Assembly (NCBI GenBank): GCA_014843695.1
Contig: CM026403.1
Coordinates: 49,970,334-50,034,333, forward strand
Reading direction: 5' to 3'
DNA from: Archivesica marissinica
Taxonomy: Eukaryota > Mollusca > Bivalvia > Venerida > Vesicomyidae
DNA length: 64,000 bases
The notes beneath the pieces were generated by a model that was not told where the DNA came from, searched no databases, and saw only the letters and a list, made by a program, of their open reading frames with translations. This document shows positions 56,501 through 64,000 of the stretch, piece by piece. Numbering within the stretch: position 1 is the first letter of the stretch; every line of letters begins with the position of its first letter. A program made the position numbers and the translations under genes.

Positions 56501-59500
56501 ATCTAGTGTATCCCTTACCATTTACATATAAACAAACAAATCTAGTGTATCCCTTACCATTTACATATAAACAAACAAATCTAGTGTATCCCTTACCATT
56601 TACATATAAACAAACAAATCTAGTGTATCCCTTACCATTTACATATAAACAAACAAATCTAGTGTATCCCTTACCATTTACATATAAACAAACAAATCTA
56701 GTGTATCCCTTACCATTTACATATAAACAAACAAATCTAGTGTATCCCTTACCATTTACATATAAACAAACAAATCTAGTGTATCCCTTACCATTTACAT
56801 ATAAACAAACAAATCTAGTGTATCCCTTACCATTTACATATAAACAAACAAATCTAGTGTATCCCTTACCATTTACATATAAACAAACAAATCTAGTGTA
56901 TCCCTTACCAGTTACATATAAACAAACAAGTCTAGTCCTTACCATTTACATATAAACAAACAAATATAGTGTATCCCATACCATTTACATATAAACAAAC
57001 AAATATAGTGTATCCCATACCATTTACATAATAACAAACAAGTCTAGTGTATCCCTTACCATTTACATAATAACAAACAAGTCTAGTGTATCCCTTACCA
57101 TTTAGATATAAACAAACAAATCTAGTGTATCCCTTACCATTTACATATAAACAAACAAATCTAGTGTATCCCTTACCATTTACATATAAACAAACAAATC
57201 TAGTGTATCCCTTACCATTTACATATAAACAAACAAATCTAGTGTATCCCTTACCAGTTACATATAAACAAACAAGTCTAGTCCTTACCATTTACATATA
57301 AACAAACAAATATAGTGTATCCCATACCATTTACATATAAACAAACAAATATAGTGTATCCCATACCATTTACATAATAACAAACAAGTCTAGTGTATCC
57401 CTTACCATTTACATAATAACAAACAAGTCTAGTGTATCCCTTACCATTTAGATATAAACAAACAAATCTAGTGTATCCCTTACCATTTACATATAAACAA
57501 ACAAATCTAGTGTATCCCTTACCATTTACATATAAACAAACAAATCTAGTGTATCCCTTACCATTTACATATAAACAAACAAATCTAGTGTATCCCTTAC
57601 CATTTACATATAAACAAACAAATCTAGTGTATCCCTTACCATTTACATATAAACAAACAAGTCTAGTGTATCCCTTACCATTTACATATAAACAAACAAA
57701 TCTAGTGTATCCCTTACCATTTACATATAAACAAACAAGTCTAGTGTATCCCTTACCATTTACATATAAACAAACAAGTCTAGTGTATCCCTTACCATTT
57801 ACATATAAACAAACAAGTCTAGTGTATCCCTTACCATTTACATATAAACAAACAAATCTAGTGTATCCCTTACCATTTACATATAAACAAACAAATCTAG
57901 TGTATCCCTTACCATTTACATATAAACAAACAAATCTAGTGTATCCCTTACCATTTACATATAAACAAACAAATCTAGTGTATCCTTACCATTTACATAT
58001 AAACAAACAAATCTAGTGTATCCCTTACCATTTACATATAAACAAACAAATCTAGTGTATCCCTTACCATTTACATAAACAAACAAATCTAGTCCTTACC
58101 ATTTACATATAAACAACAAATTAGTGTATCCCATACCATTTACATATAAACAAACAAATCTAGTGTATCCCTTACCATTTACATATAAACAAACAAATCT
58201 AGTACCCTTACCATTTACATATAAACAAACAAATATAGTGTATCCCATACCATTTACATATAAACAAACAAATATAGTGTATCCCATACCATTTACATAA
58301 AAACAAACAAATCTAGTGTATCCCTTACCATTTACATAAAAACAAACAAATCTAGTGTATCCCTTACCATTTACATATAAACAAACAAATATAGTGTATC
58401 CCTTACCATTTACATATAAACAAACAAATCTAGTGTATCCCTTACCATTTACATATAAACAAACAAATCTAGTGTATCCCTTACCATTTACATATAAACA
58501 AACAAATCTAGTGTATCCCTTACCAAACACATACAATTAAACAATTACCATTACATACATATTTAAAGTGTCCCCAAACCATTACATACAATTTCACCAT
58601 TACTATAATGTATTACTATATTATGTAACATATCACTTACCAATTACGTATAACTTGTCATTAACAAAGAAGGAGAATGTGGCGTATCTGCCAGTCGGCA
58701 TATCTGGCAGTCCGGTCCACTTATTCTCCGCTACATCAATCATGGTGAAGTTTGCCCGAGGATTTGTGTCGGTACCCATGCCACCAGCGACCAGAACCTT
58801 GCCATCTACAAGCCAAAATACCAATGTATTATTTTGGACAGATGTTGTATGCAATTACAGGATGTTAGTTAATATTTCCTGTTGAATCTTTGTTTATTAA
58901 AGTCTCACTGATAGCTTAGGTCACATATGGACGACCACCTGAGTAAAACCACTGACNNNNNNNNNNNNNNNNNNNNNNNNNNNNNNNNNNNNNNNNNNNN
59001 NNNNNNNNNNNNNNNNNNNNNNNNNNNNNNNNNNNNNNNNNNNNNNNNNNNNNNNNNNNNNNNNNNNNNNNNNNNNNNNNNNNNNNNNNNNNNNNNNNNN
59101 NNNNNNNNNNNNNNNNNNNNNNNNNNNNNNNNNNNNNNNNNNNNNNNNNNNNNNNNNNNNNNNNNNNNNNNNNNNNNNNNNNNNNNNNNNNNNNNNNNNN
59201 NNNNNNNNNNNNNNNNNNNNNNNNNNNNNNNNNNNNNNNNNNNNNNNNNNNNNNNNNNNNNNNNNNNNNNNNNNNNNNNNNNNNNNNNNNNNNNNNNNNN
59301 NNNNNNNNNNNNNNNNNNNNNNNNNNNNNNNNNNNNNNNNNNNNNNNNNNNNNNNNNNNNNNNNNNNNNNNNNNNNNNNNNNNNNNNNNNNNNNNNNNNN
59401 NNNNNNNNNNNNNNNNNNNNNNNNNNNNNNNNNNNNNNNNNNNNNNNNNNNNNNNNNNNNNNNNNNNNNNNNNNNNNNNNNNNNNNNNNNNNNNNNNNNN

Positions 59501-62500
59501 NNNNNNNNNNNNNNNNNNNNNNNNNNNNNNNNNNNNNNNNNNNNNNNNNNNNNNNNNNNNNNNNNNNNNNNNNNNNNNNNNNNNNNNNNNNNNNNNNNNN
59601 NNNNNNNNNNNNNNNNNNNNNNNNNNNNNNNNNNNNNNNNNNNNNNNNNNNNNNNNNNNNNNNNNNNNNNNNNNNNNNNNNNNNNNNNNNNNNNNNNNNN
59701 NNNNNNNNNNNNNNNNNNNNNNNNNNNNNNNNNNNNNNNNNNNNNNNNNNNNNNNNNNNNNNNNNNNNNNNNNNNNNNNNNNNNNNNNNNNNNNNNNNNN
59801 NNNNNNNNNNNNNNNNNNNNNNNNNNNNNNNNNNNNNNNNNNNNNNNNNNNNNNNNNNNNNNNNNNNNNNNNNNNNNNNNNNNNNNNNNNNNNNNNNNNN
59901 NNNNNNNNNNNNNNNNNNNNNNNNNNNNNNNNNNNNNNNNNNNNNNNNNNNNNNNNTTTACATATAAACAAACAAATCTAGTGTATCCCTTACCATTTAC
60001 ATATAAACAAACAAATCTAGTGTATCCCTTACCATTTACATATAAACAAACAAATCTAGTGTATCCCTTACCATTTACATATAAACAAACAAATCTAGTG
60101 TATCCCTTACCATTTACATATAAACAAACAAATCTAGTGTATCCCTTACCATTTACATATAAACAAACAAATCTAGTGTATCCCTTACCATTTACATATA
60201 AACAAACAAATCTAGTGTATCCCTTACCATTTACATATAAACAAACAAACCTAGTGTATTCCTTACCATTTAGATATAAACAAACAAATCTAATGTATCC
60301 CTTACCATTTAGATATAAACAAACAAATCTAGTGTATCCCTTACCATTTACATATAAACAAACAAATATAGTCCTTACCATTTAGATATAAACAAACAAA
60401 TCTAGTGTATCCCTTACCATTTACATATAAACAAACAAATCTAGTGTATCCCTTACCATTTACATATAAACAAACAAATCTAGTGTATCCCTTACCATTT
60501 ACATATAAACAAACAAACCTAGTGTATTCCTTACCATTTAGATATAAACAAACAAATCTAATGTATCCCTTACCATTTAGATATAAACAAACAAATCTAG
60601 TGTATCCCTTACCATTTACATATAAACAAACAAATATAGTCCTTACCATTTAGATATAAACAAACAAATCTAGTGTATCCCTTACCATTTAGATATAAAC
60701 AAACAAATCTAGTGTATCCCTTACCATTTACATATAAACAAACAAATCTAGTGTATCCCTTACCATTTACATATAAACAAACAAATCTAGTGTATCCCTT
60801 ACCATTTACATATAAACAAACAAATCTAGTGTATCCCTTACCATTTACATATAAACAAACAAATCTAGTGTATCCCTTACCATTTACATATAAACAAACA
60901 AATCTAGTGTATCCCTTACCATTTACATATAAACAAACAAGTCTAGTGTATCCCTTACCATTTACATATAAACAAACAAATCTAGTGTATCCCTTACCAT
61001 TTACATATAAACAAACAAATCTAGTGTATCCCTTACCATTTACATATAAACAAACAAATCTAGTGTATCCCTTACCATTTACATATAAACAAACAAGTCT
61101 AGTGTATCCCTTACCATTTACCTTACCATTTACATATAAACAAACAAAACCACCAGATATAAACAAACAAATCTAGTGTATCCCTTACCATTTACATATA
61201 AACAAACAAATCTAGTGTATCCCTTACCATTTACATATAAACAAACAAATCTAGTGTATCCCTTACCATTTACATATAAACAAACAAATCTAGTGTATCC
61301 CTTACCATTTACATATAAACAAACAAATCTAGTGTATCCCTTACCATTTACATATAAACAAACAAATCTAGTGTATCCCTTACCATTTACATATAAACAA
61401 ACAAATCTAGTGTATCCCTTACCATTTACATATAAACAAACAAATCTAGTGTATCCCTTACCATTTACATATAAACAAACAAATCTAGTGTATCCCTTAC
61501 CATTTACATATAAACAAACAAATCTAGTGTATCCCTTACCAAACACATACAATTAAACAATTACCATTACATACATATTTAAAGTGTCCCCAAACCATTA
61601 CATACAATTTCACCATTACTATAATGTATTACTATATTATGTAACATATCACTTACCAATTACGTATAACTTGTCATTAACAAAGAAGGAGAATGTGGCG
61701 TATCTGCCAGTCGGCATATCTGGCAGTCCGGTCCACTTATTCTCCGCTACATCAATCATGGTGAAGTTTGCCCGAGGATTTGTGTCGGTACCCATGCCAC
61801 CAGCGACCAGAACCTTGCCATCTACAAGCCAAAATACCAATGTATTATTTTGGACAGATGTTGTATGCAATTACAGGATGTTAGTTAATATTTCCTGTTG
61901 AATCTTTGTTTATTAAAGTCTCACTGATAGCTTAGGTCACATATGGACGACCACCTGGGTAAAACCACTGACCTTTCACAAGCCAGCTGGATAGCTTCCT
62001 CTCATGAAAGATTTCGACACACCAGTGGGATTTGAACCTACAGTGGTGAGGGGCAAGTGATTTGAAGTTACAGTGTAACAACTCAGCCACGGATACACCC
62101 GAAATTTTGTACAAACATTGCAGTCTATGAACCAACATGTCTCATGAAAATCCAATGCAACCTGATTCAACAGATTGGCCGTACTGTGAAAACTTGATAC
62201 AATAAAACATGAAAAACAATAGAAACACCTGTATCTTCAGTTATTCAATTGAATTTCATTCTTTCCTCATTAGTATTACTGTTATTATGGAAACCAGTCT
62301 AACTATTTCTCTCTATTGTATCCAAAACTTCTCCCTTTATTGCCAAAAACTGTACTTAAAATCTGAGGATATTTTCTTTTATGCTTTCCAGTAAATAATT
62401 GAGTTTTCTCAGCGAAAGAAAACTCCATATTTGCAAACCTTTTCTCAGCCACTGATTGCGTGTTCGTATCATGAACAGTTAATTATAAAGTAATATTTTC

Positions 62501-63941
62501 TAATGAATTTATTTTGGACGTTCACACTACCATAAGTGGTTGTGCAGTTGTGGAATGTAGTTAAATGAGGCTCCGATAGAGACAGTTAAAATAATTAAAT
62601 TTGATAGCAAGTATTATATTACGGTAGCTAAAATCATTGGAAATCATAAAAAGAAAAAAAGAGTTGTGTTTATTAGTGTAAGATAGGATTTTATTTCATC
62701 GAGTGATCATCCTCCGTGGTCTGCCTCGTAATCAAGACGTTGTGAGTTTGAGCCCCGTCATAACCATGGTGGTGGTGTCCTTAGGATGAATGACCACATT
62801 TATGCTTTCATCCGCGCCAACGAGAGTGATTAATATAAGTTGTTAACTCTTGCTTCGCAATCGTTGTAAAATAAATAAAGTTAAAAAAAAAAGACTCTTA
62901 AATCCATATTGCATCTTCTCTCTCCCTCATGGCGATGTCCTTAGGATGAATGACCACAGATACGCTTTCATCAGAGCTAGCGAGATTAATATAAGTTGTT
63001 AAAACTTGCTTCGCAATCGTTGTAAAATAAATAAAGTTTTAAAAAAATACGTAAATCCATATTGCATCTTCTCTCTCCCTCATGGCGATGTCCTTAGGAT
63101 GAATGACCCACAGATACGCTTTCATCAGAGCCAGCGAGATTAATATAAGTTGTTAAAACTTGCTTCGCAATCGTTGTAAAATAAATGAAGTTTTAAAAAA
63201 AGACTTAAATCCATATTGCATCTTCTCTCTCCCTCATGGCGATGTCCTTAGGATGAACGACCCACAGATACGCTTTCATCAGAGCCAGCGAGATTAATAT
63301 AAGTTGTTAAAACTTGCTTCGCAATCGTTGTAAAATAAATAAAGTTTTAAAAAAAGACTTAAATCCATATTGCATCTTCTCTCTCCCTCATGGCGATGTC
63401 CTTAGGATGAATGACCCACAGATACGCTTTCATCAGAGCCAGCGAGATTAATATAAGTTGTTAAAACTTGCTTCGCAATCGTTGTAAAATAAATAAAGTT
63501 TTAAAAAAAGACTTAAATCCATATTGCATCTTCTCTCTCCCTCATGGCGATGTCCTTAGGATGAATGACCCACAGATACGCTTTCATCAGAGCCAGCGAG
63601 ATTAATATAAGTTGTTAAAACTTGCTTCGCAATCGTTGTAAAATAAATAAAGTTTTAAAAAAAGACTTAAATCCATATTGCATCTTCTCTCTCCCTCATG
63701 GCGATGTCTAGAGAGCGAATAAATCTAATATTGTAGAAACTTGTTTAAATAAATTGATAGAAAACAATAAAAGAATCAGCACAGTTACCTCGAAGGACTG
63801 ATGAAATTCCAAGAAGACCCGTTGGTAAGCTATCCATCAGTGCCCAACTCTTATCCTTTATGTTGTATATTTCTATGGCATCAACGGGCTGCTGCACATC
63901 CCCGACCCCTCCAATGGCCACTATCTTATCCTCAGCAACGC
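47337..63941 (-). CDS. KLHDC8: Kelch-repeat protein, KLHDC8A/B-like (5' end off window)
   Basis: Minus-strand exons, 5' to 3': 63789-63941, 61657-61821 and/or 58641-58805 (identical), 53982-54188, 49953-50045, 47337-47590. Every junction is GT-AG and in phase 1. The product has successive kelch blades with GG doublets and Trp (IVAIGGVG...SW; VLVAGGMGTD...KW; LYVIGGGRVG...KKW; ILSIGGL...EEW; VVCAGGLG...TW; LYVIGGLS). Order and spacing follow KLHDC8A/B, single-domain cytoplasmic kelch propellers of about 350 residues. With one copy of the doubled exon, 290 residues lie in the window, leaving about 70 for exons to the right. The end has a basic tail (KTRKSHGARGKKKQS) not expected in vertebrate forms. 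Introns hold the 39-bp, 31-bp and 73-bp arrays and MITEs. Confidence 0.88.
47675..48083. repeat. 31-bp minisatellite, about 13 copies (KLHDC8 intron)
   Basis: Unit atcactatctaacagagggc + tgaaatggttg. Starts 85 bp from the last exon. Confidence 0.95.
48084..48523. other. Intron sequence, nothing recognised
   Basis: KLHDC8 intron; no repeat identified. Confidence 0.3.
48524..48616. mobile_element. MITE K, copy 2
   Basis: cagggttggaggggtgatat gattggtt ... aaccaatcagatagagattg gagaataattcagg; foldback arms as at 19967. Confidence 0.6.
48747..48964 (+). mobile_element. SINE A, 5'-truncated, with imperfect target duplication
   Basis: Starts at the B box (acccgggttcgatccttgga) and runs to aaataaataaagtttaaact. 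Flanks acatttgat (48738-48746) and aaatttgat (48965-48973). Confidence 0.87.
49117..49500 (+). mobile_element. LINE G 3' tail, split by SINE F
   Basis: caatggggaggaccaaatct (before) and gtgtggtccaacccatttgt ... acaataaaatatgatca (after) are one LINE G tail. Confidence 0.7.
49155..49411 (-). mobile_element. SINE F, full-length with 14-bp target duplication
   Basis: Minus strand: A box tccgtggcctagtggttaag, B box gatggttcgaatctc, end ...tataataaacaaaca. Flanks tgttatagtgtgtg (49141-49154) and tgttataatgtgtg (49412-49425). Confidence 0.88.
49588..49905 (+). mobile_element. SINE D copy with internal 61-bp duplication
   Basis: Head cctctgtggtgtaatggata, B box gagtttgagcccaaccg, middle ctgcctcttctctctccatc repeated twice (49709 and 49770), tail aagttgtaagaacaactttc. 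Middle and tail resemble SINE B. Confidence 0.8.
49953..50045 (-). CDS. KLHDC8: KLHDC8 exon: EEWKIGQNMPTKRGDF...CAGGLG
   Basis: 93 bp (31 codons); acceptor atttcag before 50045, donor gttaga after 49953. Confidence 0.88.
50078..50315. mobile_element. MITE J, copy 2
   Basis: TTAA at 50078-50081 and 50312-50315; inner ends cccattttattctggata / tccagaatgaaatggg. Internal hairpin gcaaacaacatagatcct ... tggatctatgttgtttgc (50211-50271). Confidence 0.9.
50531..50767 (+). mobile_element. SINE B, full-length with 10-bp target duplication
   Basis: tgtggaagtcgtgatagcgc to tttgtataaact. Flanks aaccatcact (50521-50530) and aaacatcact (50768-50777). Confidence 0.92.
50871..51362. mobile_element. MITE I, copy 3, split by MITE J
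   Basis: TA ends at 50871 and 51361; ends CAGTCAAACCACCTCG and ...GACAGGTTTGACTG. The left arm is interrupted at cctgcaTTAA by MITE J and resumes at TTAAgcagcc. Also longer in the middle than the 181-bp copy. Confidence 0.9.
50908..51148. mobile_element. MITE J, copy 3, inserted in MITE I
   Basis: TTAA at 50908-50911 and 51145-51148; ends cccattcaacacc / ggtgttgaaaggg. Hairpin aaaaagtgcagatcctgatg ... catctggatctacacttttt. Confidence 0.92.
51430..52262. repeat. 73/86-bp minisatellite, about 11 copies (KLHDC8 intron)
   Basis: Unit ctataatgtagtttgtgata + tgcctgactgcgacatttag + aagcacagatctgaatcact + gacagttgttggt. Some units carry tatagcaagagagatggt instead of the last part. Confidence 0.95.
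52263..53256. other. Intron sequence, nothing recognised
   Basis: AT-rich KLHDC8 intron; short frames without homology. Confidence 0.35.
53266..53956 (+). mobile_element. MITE H, intact 691-bp copy
   Basis: Ends TAGCCTGGG (53266-53274) and CCCAGGCTA (53948-53956) are perfect inverted repeats. A perfect 9-bp duplication GTAGCTAGC flanks them (53257-53265, 53957-53965). No coding frame. A 9-bp target size fits Mutator- or Merlin-type mobilisers; which one is inference. Confidence 0.93.
53982..54188 (-). CDS. KLHDC8: KLHDC8 exon: GRVGKDPCC...SIGGLIQPG
   Basis: 207 bp; acceptor cttgcag, donor gtaatgg. Encodes the RVGKDPCCAFEVYDF blade and the start of the next one. Confidence 0.9.
54430..58530. 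repeat. 39-bp minisatellite in KLHDC8 intron, about 102 copies
   Basis: Unit tctagtgtatcccttaccat + ttacatataaacaaacaaa. Edges are degenerate. On the gene's sense strand each unit reads ...TAAATG|GTAAGGGATA, close to the exon-4 donor ...TAATTG|GTAAGTGATA at 58641. Variant units define higher-order blocks. Long GKGYTRFVCLYVN and KQTNLVYPLPFTY frames arise because 39 is divisible by 3. Confidence 0.97.
58641..58805 (-). CDS. KLHDC8: KLHDC8 exon: duplicate of VAGGMGTD blade
   Basis: Same exon as 61657-61821, offset by 3,016 bp. About 450 flanking bases match with one difference seen (gag/ggg near 58941). It ends 151 bp from the scaffold gap, so probably the same locus assembled twice. Confidence 0.7.
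58905..58956 (-). mobile_element. SINE E end, cut by the gap
   Basis: Same sequence as 61921-61972 with one difference. Confidence 0.75.
58957..59956. other. Assembly gap (1,000 N)
   Basis: Exactly 1,000 N placed between a SINE E fragment and the interior of the 39-bp array. Confidence 0.99.
59957..61540. repeat. 39-bp minisatellite, second block, about 40 copies
   Basis: Same unit as 54430-58530, ending at the same degenerate border before exon 61657-61821. One unit near 61110-61160 is rearranged (accttaccatttac, aaaaccaccagat). Confidence 0.97.
61657..61821 (-). CDS. KLHDC8: KLHDC8 exon: kelch blade VAGGMGTD (copy nearer 5' end)
   Basis: 165 bp, identical to 58641-58805. Starts AT (completing GAT) and ends ...GTAATTG|gtaagtgata. 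55 codons in phase 1-1, so inclusion of one or both copies keeps frame. Confidence 0.8.
61915..62105 (-). mobile_element. SINE E copy
   Basis: Minus strand: head gtatccgtggctgagttgtt (A box), caaatcacttgcccctcacc, B box gtaggttcaaatcccac, gaagctatccagctggcttg, gtcagtggttttacccaggt. Confidence 0.85.
62106..62699. other. Intron sequence, nothing recognised
   Basis: AT-rich KLHDC8 intron; no repeat identified. Confidence 0.3.
62700..62888 (+). mobile_element. Chimeric SINE: D-type head, A-type tail
   Basis: Head cctccgtggtctgcctcgta, gagtttgagccccgtcataa, ggtggtgtccttagg is joined to the SINE A end atgaccacatttatgctttc ... aaataaataaagtt. It is the source sequence of the array to the right. 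Confidence 0.8.
62904..63712. repeat. 154-bp satellite built from SINE parts, 5 full copies plus a partial
   Basis: ccatattgcatcttctctct recurs at 62904, 63057, 63211, 63365, 63519 and 63673. Each unit joins a SINE B/D middle (cttctctctccctcatggcg) to ccttagg and the SINE A tail (gcttcgcaatcgttgtaaaa), ending in an A-run. Confidence 0.96.
63789..63941 (-). CDS. KLHDC8: KLHDC8 exon: kelch blade AIGGVGDVQQP
   Basis: 153 bp; acceptor attccag before 63941, donor gtaactg after 63789. Encodes VAEDKIVAIGGVGDVQQP through SSVLR. It is only 76 bp from the end of the 154-bp SINE-derived array. Confidence 0.88.
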
Positions 63942-64000
63942 CTGGAATATTAACCTAGATATAAACAAGAGTGATCTGAGATAGCAAACCACATTGCTAA

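Noticed and set aside
58568..58885. 105-residue plus-strand frame (and its copy at 61584)
   Set aside because: Antisense shadow of the KLHDC8 exon on the minus strand.
54423..61552. Many long frames reading GKGYTRFVCLYVN or KQTNLVYPLPFTY on both strands
   Set aside because: They follow from a 39-bp repeat divisible by three; open on both strands, inside an intron, no start or splice context.

Overview
This is a eukaryotic, AT-rich, intron-bearing and extremely repeat-dense stretch of genome, most likely from a bivalve mollusc. The taxon is an inference. It rests on several tRNA-derived SINE families, a TTAA-flanked hairpin MITE and LINE fragments that I know from bivalve genomes, plus the style of the satellites. 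No bacterial or viral gene organisation is present. Two 1,000-base runs of N (41737-42736 and 58957-59956) are scaffold gaps.

Host genes. (1) A partial, intact hAT-transposase-derived zinc-finger gene (ZNF862-like) runs off the left edge on the minus strand (1-1655). (2) A complete RPLP2 gene for ribosomal stalk protein P2 lies on the plus strand, with coding exons at 5098-5269, 6248-6355 and 7639-7706 and a poly(A) signal at 7732. (3) Most of a KLHDC8-type kelch-repeat gene lies on the minus strand between 63941 and 47337. Its exons are all in phase 1, and its introns are filled with transposons and minisatellites. Its first exon(s) lie beyond the right edge. One kelch exon appears twice (58641-58805 and 61657-61821) on either side of the second gap, probably as an assembly duplicate.

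Mobile DNA. At 9079-14803 there is a decayed LTR retrotransposon with short LTRs, a tRNA-Leu-type primer site and a polypurine tract. A broken multicopy gene with an HEEADTR motif follows at about 15000-16603. A 5'-truncated LINE with RNase H lies at 42737-45355 (minus), with further LINE tails near 4.6, 19.5, 22.1 and 35.3 kb. At least five SINE families (called A to F here) and five MITE families (H, I, J, K, L) are scattered through 6-63 kb. Many have clear target-site duplications and several are nested.

Tandem arrays. More than fifteen separate arrays occur. At least four seem to have been seeded by pieces of other recognisable sequence in the window: the 34-bp satellite at 40173-41736 (MITE I terminus), the 154-bp array at 62904-63712 (junction of two SINE pieces), the 32-33-bp array at 28610-28895 (SINE A-box), and the 39-bp array at 54430-61540 (the KLHDC8 exon-4 5' splice site). 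The last is the most striking feature: more than 140 donor-like copies inside the intron of the gene it came from.
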